Below, one piece after another: positions 1-5,088 of a DNA stretch of 5,088 bases (position 1 is the first letter of the stretch; the number at the start of each line of letters is the position of its first letter). The DNA is taken from the NCBI GenBank assembly GCA_016788685.1, contig JAEUSS010000405.1:1-5088 (forward strand), written 5' to 3'. The notes below the pieces were generated by a model that had not been told where the DNA came from, did no database searches, and saw nothing but the letters and a program-made list of their open reading frames with translations. Source of the DNA: Prolixibacteraceae bacterium. Lineage in GTDB: Bacteria; Bacteroidota; Bacteroidia; Bacteroidales; Prolixibacteraceae. The position numbers were made by a program, and so were the translations under genes.

Positions 1-279
1 ATTATTCGTTCAGGCACTTCACCAGGAGCAAATTATAGAGCTGCTTGTTTAGGTAAATCGGATAAAGATTTCCTGAATAAATTAAAAATAGTTGAAGAAG
101 AATTAGATGAAACACTTTACTGGCTTGAATTAATTGTTGAATCTGGGTTGGTAAAGTCTAATCTACTTGATGATTTGATCAAAGAAAATGAAGAATTATT
201 CAAAATAACTGTAAGTTCAATAAATACAATCAAAAAGAGGATGAACCAGAAAAAGAATGATTCCAGAAACAAATCGTAA
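1..279 (+). CDS. Four-helix bundle protein (S23/IVP family), 5'-truncated by the window edge
   Basis: Frame 1 is open from the first base to TAA at 277-279 and gives 92 residues. The fragment begins IIRSGTSPGANYRAA, followed about 25 residues later by EEELDETLYWLELI. These are the two hallmark stretches of the small four-helix-bundle family (TIGR02436 type) first met as the protein of 23S rRNA intervening sequences and also found as free-standing genes in Bacteroidota. Family members are about 115-130 residues, so roughly 30-40 N-terminal residues lie outside the window. The tail is Lys/Asn-rich and probably disordered. Its molecular role is not established; a basic small helical bundle binding RNA or a partner protein is often supposed. 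GC is about 30% by hand count, much lower than the genes that follow, which suggests a separate origin. Its stop codon lies inside the heptad repeat that leads into the next gene. There is no evidence that it works with the metabolic genes downstream. Confidence 0.85.
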   Translation: MIRSGTSPGANYRAACLGKSDKDFLNKLKIVEEELDETLYWLELIVESGLVKSNLLDDLIKENEELFKITVSSINTIKKRMNQKKNDSRNKS

Positions 280-307
280 ATAGTAAATATTAAAATCGTA
301 AATCATT
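273..307 (+). repeat. Tandem heptad repeat (ATCGTAA-like) running into the start codon of the larA-like gene
   Basis: Reading in sevens gives ATCGTAA (273-279), ATAGTAA (280-286), an eight-base unit ATATTAAA (287-294), ATCGTAA (295-301) and a partial ATCATT (302-307), directly followed by ATG at 308. The first unit includes the stop codon of the upstream gene, so the whole 28-bp spacer is repeat. The same ATC-headed period of seven recurs after the next gene (1599-1677). No ribosome binding site is visible in it. Confidence 0.6.
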
Positions 308-1597
308 ATGCTTTACTATGAAATAGGCTCAACAGAAATCGAACTCTCTGCTGATGATTTAAAAAAAGGATTGTTCGAAGCTCTTGAAAAAATTGGGGCA
401 AAGAAAAAAGTACTGGTTATTCCGCCCGACTATACCCGTTTGCCCAGTCGTGCCGGTGAACTGACCGAAATGACCTGGCAATATTACGGCGACGCGCTGA
501 CCGATGTGCTTCCGGCATTGGGAACCCACTCCCCCATGACTGACCACCAGATTGCCCACATGTTTGGCTCCATGCCGGCATCGCTCATACGCGAACACGA
601 CTGGCGCAACGACGTGGTGACTGTTGGTACCGTTCCTGCCGAATTTGTGAAAGAAGTTTCGAAAGGTGCCGTTGAATTTCCGTGGCCCGCACAGGTTAAC
701 AAGTTATTGCTCGAAGGCAATTTCGACCTGATTCTTTCCATCGGACAGGTTGTGCCGCACGAAGTGGTTGGAATGGCCAATTACAACAAGAATATTTTCG
801 TCGGAACCGGTGGCGTGGAAGGCATCAACAAAAGTCATTTTGTGGGCGCTGCCTACGGAATGGAAAAGATGATGGGCCATGCCGATACACCGGTGCGCCG
901 GATTTTCAACTATGCTTCAGACAATTTCACCAACCACATGCCGATTGTTTACGTGCAAACGGTAGTTGGACTGGATAAAACCGATGGAAAAATCAAAACC
1001 CGCGGGCTGTACATCGGCGACGACTTTGAAGTGTTTGACAAAGCGGCCAAACTGGCCTTGCAAGTCAACTTCGAAATGCTCGACAAACCGCTGAAAAAAG
1101 TAGTGGTTTACCTCGATCCAACCGAGTTTAAAAGTACCTGGCTGGGCAACAAATCGGTTTACCGCACCCGCATGGCCATTGATGATGACGGCGAATTGAT
1201 CGTTTTAGCTCCGGCATTGAAAGAATTTGGCGAAGACAAGGAAATCGACCGTCTGATACGCAAATACGGTTATTTCGGAACTCCGGAAACGTTGAAAGCC
1301 TGCGACGAGAATGAAGAACTCCGCAACAACCTGAGTGCTGCAGCACACTTGATTCACGGTTCTTCGGAAGGACGTTTCAGCATCACCTATTGCCCGGGGA
1401 AAGGCAAAGAAAACCTGACTCAGGCCGAAATCGAAAGTGTTGGCTTCAACTATGCTGATATCGACGAAGTAACTGCCAAATACGATCCGGCCAAACTAAA
1501 AGACGGATACAACAGGATGGCAGATGGCGAAGAAATTTTTTATATTTCCAACCCGGCATTGGGTTTGTGGGCGTTTAAAGACAGGTTTAAATACTGA
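308..1597 (+). CDS. LarA-family nickel-dependent 2-hydroxyacid racemase/epimerase (lactate racemase domain protein)
   Basis: 429 residues, close to the 424 of Lactobacillus plantarum LarA. LarA enzymes move a hydride on and off C2 of a 2-hydroxyacid using a nickel-pincer (NPN) cofactor bound covalently to a lysine. The site looks complete: DYTR at residues 41-44, ALGTH at 70-74 (His74), PHEVVGMANYNK at 150-161 (His151, Lys161) and NKSH at 174-177 (His177). The spacings His151-Lys161 (10) and Lys161-His177 (16) equal those of LarA His174-Lys184-His200, so Lys161 is the predicted NPN-bearing lysine and His177 the nickel ligand. No signal peptide or membrane segment is seen, so it is probably cytoplasmic. 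Characterised homologues act on lactate, malate, phenyllactate, 2-hydroxyglutarate or gluconate, so the family does not fix the substrate. The gene order (oxidoreductase, pdxB, gnd) makes a sugar acid plausible. The cofactor genes larB, larC and larE are not in the window. The start at 308 leaves only the heptad spacer upstream. Confidence 0.88.
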   Translation: MLYYEIGSTEIELSADDLKKGLFEALEKIGAKKKVLVIPPDYTRLPSRAGELTEMTWQYYGDALTDVLPALGTHSPMTDHQIAHMFGSMPASLIREHDWRNDVVTVGTVPAEFVKEVSKGAVEFPWPAQVNKLLLEGNFDLILSIGQVVPHEVVGMANYNKNIFVGTGGVEGINKSHFVGAAYGMEKMMGHADTPVRRIFNYASDNFTNHMPIVYVQTVVGLDKTDGKIKTRGLYIGDDFEVFDKAAKLALQVNFEMLDKPLKKVVVYLDPTEFKSTWLGNKSVYRTRMAIDDDGELIVLAPALKEFGEDKEIDRLIRKYGYFGTPETLKACDENEELRNNLSAAAHLIHGSSEGRFSITYCPGKGKENLTQAEIESVGFNYADIDEVTAKYDPAKLKDGYNRMADGEEIFYISNPALGLWAFKDRFKY

Positions 1598-1598
1598 T

Positions 1599-1677
1599 TA
1601 ACGATCAGAGATAGAAGATTTACGATCGCAGATTGAGAAAAAATCGTTAATCAAAAATCATTAATCGCTGATCACTA
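1599..1677. repeat. Two-armed inverted array of ATC-headed heptads filling the spacer between genes
   Basis: The right arm (1643-1677) reads as five consecutive heptads: ATCGTTA, ATCAAAA, ATCATTA, ATCGCTG, ATCACTA. The left arm (1599-1633) reads as five heptads on the minus strand; in plus orientation they are TAACGAT, CAGAGAT, AGAAGAT, TTACGAT, CGCAGAT. The arms are separated by the 9-bp TGAGAAAAA (1634-1642). The outermost left unit and innermost right unit give a perfect 10-bp inverted repeat, 1596-1605 with 1643-1652. ATC is invariant while the other four bases vary. The array starts next to the TGA stop at 1595-1597 and ends five bases before the next ATG, so it is essentially the whole spacer. 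No promoter or terminator consensus is recognised inside it. Confidence 0.65.
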
Positions 1678-1682
1678 ATTAC

Positions 1683-2687
1683 ATGAAAATGTTTAAAATT
1701 CAGGAAGTTAACTGGGGAATTATTGGCTGCGGAAACGTAACCGAACTAAAAAGCGGACCGGCATTTAACAAGGTAGAGCACTCGCGGATTGTTGCAGTAA
1801 TGCGCCGGAATCCCGCCAAAGCCGCCGACTATGCCCAAAGGCATGGTATCCCGAAATGGTATTCGGATGCCGGCCTGCTGATCAATGATCCGGAGGTAAA
1901 CGCAGTTTATGTTGCCACTCCGCCCGACAGTCATGCCAGATACGCGATCGAAGCCATGCGCGCCGGAAAACCGGTTTATGTGGAAAAGCCCATGGCCCGA
2001 AGCTACGAGGAGTGCCTGGAGATGATCCGGGTTTCCGAAGAAACCGGCGTCCCTTTGTTTGTGGCTTATTACCGGCGGTCGCTCCCCGCATTCCTGAAAG
2101 TGAAAGAATTAATTTCCGACGGAATTATCGGGAACCCGCTGACTGTAAACATCCGGCTGCACAAATCGGTTCCTGAACGTGACCTCAAACCAGAGACTCA
2201 ATTCTGGCATGTGAATCCGGAAATTGCCGGTGCTGGTTATTTTTACGACCTGGCTTCGCATCAGTTCGACTATCTGGATTTCGTATTCGGTCCGGTTACC
2301 GAGATTCACGGCATAGCCCGAAATGTTGCAGGACTTTACCCCGCAGAAGACACCGTCTCGGCAACATTCTCCTTTCATTCAGGAGTTACCGGAACCGGAA
2401 GCTGGTCTTTTGTTGTCGCCAGGGGAAGCGAGGAAGACGTTATCGAAATTTCAGGAACAAAAGGAAAACTCAGCCTCTCCAGTTTTCAGCATGGCGATGT
2501 AAAACTGACGACTCCGGAAGGACAAATAAGTTTCAGCTTCCGGAACCCCGAAAACATACAGCACCACCTGATCAGGCAAGTTGTCAGCGAATTACGTGGT
2601 GATGGGAAATGCGTAAGTACCGGTCTGTCGGCCGCAAGAACCAACCTGATACTCGAAAAGGCCGTTACGAACTATTACAAAAAATAA
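1683..2687 (+). CDS. Gfo/Idh/MocA-family NAD(P)-dependent oxidoreductase, substrate unknown
   Basis: 334 residues, a normal length for this family of sugar and sugar-derivative dehydrogenases. The N-terminal Rossmann fold opens with WGIIGCGNV (residues 11-19), the dinucleotide-binding loop. A strand ending VYVATPPDSH (75-84) is followed by the signature VEKPMA (100-105), whose Lys102 is the family's usual catalytic lysine. The C-terminal substrate domain contains GYFYDLASHQFDYL (185-198); Asp189 and His193 match the DxxxH pair that commonly completes the active site. The Arg-Arg pairs at 41-42 and 131-132 are visible, but coenzyme preference cannot be decided. No signal peptide is seen, so it is a cytoplasmic member. 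A second ATG two codons in (1689) is an equally possible start; neither has a Shine-Dalgarno sequence. It lies 85 bp after the LarA homologue and 50 bp before pdxB, consistent with one transcription unit. It may oxidise or reduce the product of the LarA-type enzyme, but this is inference from context only. Confidence 0.88.
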   Translation: MKMFKIQEVNWGIIGCGNVTELKSGPAFNKVEHSRIVAVMRRNPAKAADYAQRHGIPKWYSDAGLLINDPEVNAVYVATPPDSHARYAIEAMRAGKPVYVEKPMARSYEECLEMIRVSEETGVPLFVAYYRRSLPAFLKVKELISDGIIGNPLTVNIRLHKSVPERDLKPETQFWHVNPEIAGAGYFYDLASHQFDYLDFVFGPVTEIHGIARNVAGLYPAEDTVSATFSFHSGVTGTGSWSFVVARGSEEDVIEISGTKGKLSLSSFQHGDVKLTTPEGQISFSFRNPENIQHHLIRQVVSELRGDGKCVSTGLSAARTNLILEKAVTNYYKK

Positions 2688-2737
2688 ATACAAACAGCTC
2701 GTATCCGGATTTAATACAAAATCTGAAAAACAGAAAC

Positions 2738-3862
2738 ATGAAAGTAGTAATTGACGATAAAATCCCTTATATCCGCGGCGCTTTTGAAAGTTCGGCCGAA
2801 GTAGTTTATCTTCCGGGCTCAAAAACAACTCCGGAAGTGGTGAAAGATGCCGATGCCATTGTAACGCGTACCCGAACCATCTGCAATGAAAAGCTGCTGG
2901 CCGGTTCGTCGGTGAAATTTATTGCCACTGCCACCATTGGCTACGACCACATCGACACCGATTACTGCGAAACCGCCGGGATCAAATGGACCAATGCGCC
3001 AGGCTGCAACAGCAAATCGGTGGAGCAGTACATCGCCTCGACCCTGATGGTTTTGGCTGAAACCCGGAACCTGCGCCTGAAAGATTTGTGTATCGGTGTG
3101 GTTGGTGTTGGCAATGTGGGAAGCAAAGTGGCCCGAATCAGCGAACTGTTTGGCATGAAAGTACTCAAAAACGACCCGCCGCGTGAACGTGCCGAGGGTT
3201 CGGCTGAATTTGTAAGCCTGAAACAGGTGATGGAAGAGGCCGACATCATCACCTTGCACGTGCCGCTGAATATGAAAGGCGAAGATGCGACTTTTCATTT
3301 GGGTAACGATGTCTTCTTCTCAGGCTTGAAAAAGAAACCCGTTGTAATCAACTCGTGCCGCGGCGAAGTGCTTGATACTTTGGCTGTAAAAAATGCACTG
3401 AAAAACAATCAGATTTCAGGATTTGTATGCGATTGTTGGGAAAATGAACCTGACATTGATCTGGAATTACTGGCTTTGACCGAAATTGCTACGCCGCACA
3501 TTGCGGGCTACTCAAAAGACGGCAAAGCTACAGGAACCGAAATGAGTGTTCAGGCCATCAGCAAACACTTTGGCCTTGGCCTGGAAAACTGGAAAGCTTC
3601 AGGAATAGAATTTCCGGAAAAACCTGTTTTTGAACTGAATGGAAGCGGACTGAGCGAACAGCAAATCGTTTCGAAAGCAATCCTGCACACCTACGACATC
3701 CGGAAAGATGATGCTGACTTCAGGAAAGACGTGACAAAATTTGAACAATTACGCGGTGATTACCCAACAAGAAGGGAGTTTCCGGCGTTTACTGTTGTTC
3801 CGGAAAATATCGGGAAAGAAACTTTGGACCTATTGCACAAACTTGAATTCCAAATTGGCTGA
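2738..3862 (+). CDS. pdxB: 4-phosphoerythronate (erythronate-4-phosphate) dehydrogenase PdxB
   Basis: 374 residues, against 378 in E. coli PdxB. It oxidises 4-phospho-D-erythronate to 2-oxo-3-hydroxy-4-phosphobutanoate, the second step of the DXP-dependent pyridoxal-phosphate pathway, in the cytoplasm. The D-2-hydroxyacid dehydrogenase fold is clear: ATATIGYDHID (63-73), APGCNSKSVEQY (87-98), the NAD loop GVVGVGNVG (120-128), DPPR (146-149), then the catalytic set in NSCRGE (Arg208), WENEP (Glu237) and PHIAGY (His254). These fall on the same residue numbers as the E. coli catalytic Arg, Glu and His. The C-terminal PdxB dimerisation domain is present, with TYDIRKDDADFR (318-329) matching the E. 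coli VYDVRRDDAPLR stretch. The frame is open from an ATG at 2609, but that would overlap the previous gene by 79 bp and add 43 unrelated residues. The ATG at 2738 gives MKVVIDDKIPY, which aligns with the E. coli N-terminus. The stop is followed one base later by the hairpin element. Confidence 0.97.
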   Translation: MKVVIDDKIPYIRGAFESSAEVVYLPGSKTTPEVVKDADAIVTRTRTICNEKLLAGSSVKFIATATIGYDHIDTDYCETAGIKWTNAPGCNSKSVEQYIASTLMVLAETRNLRLKDLCIGVVGVGNVGSKVARISELFGMKVLKNDPPRERAEGSAEFVSLKQVMEEADIITLHVPLNMKGEDATFHLGNDVFFSGLKKKPVVINSCRGEVLDTLAVKNALKNNQISGFVCDCWENEPDIDLELLALTEIATPHIAGYSKDGKATGTEMSVQAISKHFGLGLENWKASGIEFPEKPVFELNGSGLSEQQIVSKAILHTYDIRKDDADFRKDVTKFEQLRGDYPTRREFPAFTVVPENIGKETLDLLHKLEFQIG

Positions 3863-3863
3863 A

Positions 3864-4054
3864 AATATTGAACCCTGTCAGGGTTAGGGCATTAGGGTCG
3901 TTTACTTTCCTCCGGTTTCACCGGAGGTTATTCAAATTAAAGTCCTTCGGACTTTTGCAAAAACAAACCCGGAACGGGTTAAATCTGAATAACCGTGGGT
4001 GAAGCCCACGGCAAAAGTATCCGAATCACAGCAACCCTGAAAGGGTTGAATATT
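3864..4054. repeat. Six-hairpin inverted (dyad) element with terminal inverted repeats
   Basis: Six short palindromes lie in a row: H1 3871-3885, H2 3909-3927, H3 3940-3954, H4 3966-3980, H5 3993-4011, H6 4033-4047. Stems are 6, 8, 6, 6, 8 and 6 bp, each around a three-base loop (GTC, TTC, TTC, GAA, GAA, GAA). The whole is an inverted duplication. The outer 22 bases (3864-3885) match the reverse complement of 4033-4054 at 20 of 22 positions. The 12-base spacers between H2/H3 and H4/H5 match inverted at 10 of 12, both carrying TTATTCA. The centre is the perfect palindrome TTTTGCAAAA at 3953-3962. It occupies most of the 249-bp pdxB-gnd gap and holds no credible ORF. It resembles REP/BIME-type or miniature non-autonomous elements in build, but I cannot name its family. 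The remaining 4055-4111 is an AT-rich gnd leader in which I recognise nothing. Confidence 0.8.
3939..3956 (+). terminator. Weak candidate intrinsic terminator (hairpin H3 plus short T run)
   Basis: AAAGTCC and GGACTTT form a 7-bp stem around TTC, and the RNA would end in four U residues before GCAAAA. The stem is short and AT-ended and the U tract is brief, so termination would be inefficient at best. The other hairpins have no T run. The centre TTTTGCAAAA means a similar signal could also act on the minus strand. It may simply be part of the repeat element. Confidence 0.25.
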
Positions 4055-4111
4055 AGAAATAGAAAGAATAGTAAGACTCTGAATAACAAACATTCAAAAT
4101 CAATATACAAA

Positions 4112-5088
4112 ATGAAAAAATTAGCTGACATTGGATTAATCGGGTTAGCCGTGATGGGCGAAAACCTGGTTTTAAACATGGAAAGTAAAGGCTACACGGT
4201 AGCTGTTTTTAACCGCACAACTGCCCGCGTTGACGAATTTATCGCTGGCCGTGGCGCCGGAAAAAAATTCATCGGGGCACATTCGATTGCCGAATTGTGC
4301 GCTTCACTCGAACGCCCCCGTAAAGTGATGATGCTGGTAAAAGCTGGTCAGCCTGTGGATGATTTCATCGAACTGATCATTCCTCACCTCGAACCGGGAG
4401 ACATCATCATCGATGGCGGAAACTCACATTTCCCCGATACCATTCGCCGCACCAAATATGTGGAGAGCAAAGGTTTGCTGTACATCGGGACCGGCGTTTC
4501 GGGCGGTGAAGAAGGCGCGTTGTTAGGCCCTTCAATCATGCCTGGCGGTTCACCTGCTGCATGGCCGGCTGTAAAAGAAATTTTCCAGGCTGTTTCGGCC
4601 AAAGTTGAAAATGGCGAGGCTTGCTGCGACTGGGTGGGCGAAGGTGGCGCCGGTCACTTTGTAAAAATGGTTCACAATGGTATTGAATACGGCGATATGC
4701 AGATCATCTGCGAAGCTTACCAGGTTATGAAAGACTTGCTGGGCATGAGCGCCGACGAAATGCACGAAGTTTTCAAGAAATACAATGAGGGCGACCTGGA
4801 TTCGTACCTGATTGAAATTACCCGCGACATTCTGGGTTACAAAGACGAAGACGGCGAACCGATGGTGGAAAAAATCCTGGACACTGCCGGACAAAAAGGA
4901 ACCGGGAAATGGACCGGCGTAGCTGCGCTCGATTTGGGTATTCCGCTGACGTTGATTGGCGAATCGGTATTTGCACGCTGCCTGTCGGCACAAAAAGACC
5001 TGCGTGTTGAAGCTTCGAAAGTCATCAGCGGACCTGCTGTTGACAAAACCATCGACAGAGCGCAGATGATTTCAGACCTGAAAGATGC
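4112..5088 (+). CDS. gnd: 6-phosphogluconate dehydrogenase, decarboxylating (Gnd), 3'-truncated by the window edge
   Basis: 325 complete codons are present from ATG at 4112; the family has about 470-490 residues, so roughly the last third is outside. The enzyme converts 6-phosphogluconate and NADP+ to ribulose 5-phosphate, CO2 and NADPH in the oxidative pentose phosphate pathway. The N-terminal Rossmann loop is GLAVMGENL (11-19). FNRT at 33-36 matches the NRS/NRT motif that reads the NADP 2'-phosphate. Then come VKAG (76-79), IDGGN (100-104) and GTGVSGGEEGALLGPSIMPGG (126-146) with the substrate-binding Ser130-Gly-Gly. GHFVKMVHNGIEYGDMQ (181-197) supplies the catalytic Lys185 and Glu192, equivalent to E. 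coli Lys183 and Glu190. KGTGKWT (262-268) is the phosphogluconate-binding loop of the all-helical domain. The length and motifs fit the long NADP-type enzyme. The start MKKLADIGLIG is right for the family and has an AT-rich leader without Shine-Dalgarno. The hairpin element separates it from pdxB, so it may have its own promoter. Zwf and pgl genes downstream would be typical, but are not visible. Confidence 0.97.
   Translation, partial: MKKLADIGLIGLAVMGENLVLNMESKGYTVAVFNRTTARVDEFIAGRGAGKKFIGAHSIAELCASLERPRKVMMLVKAGQPVDDFIELIIPHLEPGDIIIDGGNSHFPDTIRRTKYVESKGLLYIGTGVSGGEEGALLGPSIMPGGSPAAWPAVKEIFQAVSAKVENGEACCDWVGEGGAGHFVKMVHNGIEYGDMQIICEAYQVMKDLLGMSADEMHEVFKKYNEGDLDSYLIEITRDILGYKDEDGEPMVEKILDTAGQKGTGKWTGVAALDLGIPLTLIGESVFARCLSAQKDLRVEASKVISGPAVDKTIDRAQMISDLKD

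Noticed and set aside
1599..1677. CRISPR-like repeat array
   Set aside because: Units are only 7 bp, contiguous, degenerate and inverted about a centre, with no unique spacers of CRISPR length.
2609..2737. Longer N-terminal extension of pdxB starting at ATG 2609
   Set aside because: It would overlap the end of the oxidoreductase gene by 79 bp and add 43 residues with no family resemblance; the ATG at 2738 matches the known PdxB N-terminus and length.
2819..3298. Minus-strand open frame of 159 codons inside pdxB
   Set aside because: It lies wholly antisense to strongly conserved PdxB motifs, its translation looks like a shadow, and it has no recognisable domain or leader.
3954..3987. Bacteroidota-type promoter, TTTG at 3954-3957 and TAAATCTG at 3980-3987
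   Set aside because: The -7-like box has a mismatch to TAnnTTTG, the spacing is a little long, and both boxes are parts of hairpins H3 and H4, so chance is more likely.
3871..4047. Riboswitch or structured leader for gnd
   Set aside because: The symmetry is that of two inverted copies of a DNA unit rather than one conserved aptamer fold, and no known riboswitch motif is recognised.
3979..4179. Minus-strand small Phe/Leu-rich ORF over the gnd leader, resembling a membrane peptide
   Set aside because: It spans the hairpins H5 and H6 and the start of gnd; its hydrophobicity follows from the A-rich leader read in reverse, and there is no start-site support.
4550..4993. Minus-strand open frame of 147 codons inside gnd
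   Set aside because: Antisense to conserved Gnd active-site sequence; composition is that of a mirrored coding frame, with no family resemblance.

Overview
The window looks like a chromosomal segment from a Bacteroidota bacterium, perhaps a Marinilabiliales/Prolixibacteraceae-type lineage; the phylum is moderately sure, the family is a guess. The reasons are AT-rich leaders with no Shine-Dalgarno sequence before any start codon, coding GC near 50% by eye, a four-helix-bundle (S23/IVP) gene at the left edge, and intergenic spacers full of short repeats and hairpins.

Layout, all genes on the + strand: (1) 1-279, the C-terminal part of an AT-rich four-helix-bundle protein; (2) 308-1597, a LarA-family nickel-dependent hydroxyacid racemase/epimerase with its cofactor site intact; (3) 1683-2687, a Gfo/Idh/MocA-family NAD(P)-dependent oxidoreductase; (4) 2738-3862, PdxB, 4-phosphoerythronate dehydrogenase, confidently recognised; (5) 4112-5088, the first 325 residues of 6-phosphogluconate dehydrogenase (Gnd), running off the right edge.

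The likely theme is sugar-acid and oxidative pentose-phosphate metabolism. Gnd decarboxylates 6-phosphogluconate. PdxB oxidises 4-phosphoerythronate, derived from erythrose 4-phosphate, towards pyridoxal phosphate. The LarA homologue and the MocA-type oxidoreductase are plausible sugar-acid or 2-hydroxyacid enzymes, but their substrates cannot be read from the sequence.

The most unusual material is between the genes. The larA-like gene is flanked by arrays of a 7-bp repeat beginning ATC: one array at 273-307 runs into its start codon, and a two-armed inverted array (five heptads each way) fills 1599-1677. Between pdxB and gnd, 3864-4054 is a roughly 190-bp dyad made of two inverted copies of a three-hairpin unit. 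Its stem lengths read 6-8-6 | 6-8-6 bp, with TTC loops on the left and GAA loops on the right, and imperfect 22-bp terminal inverted repeats.
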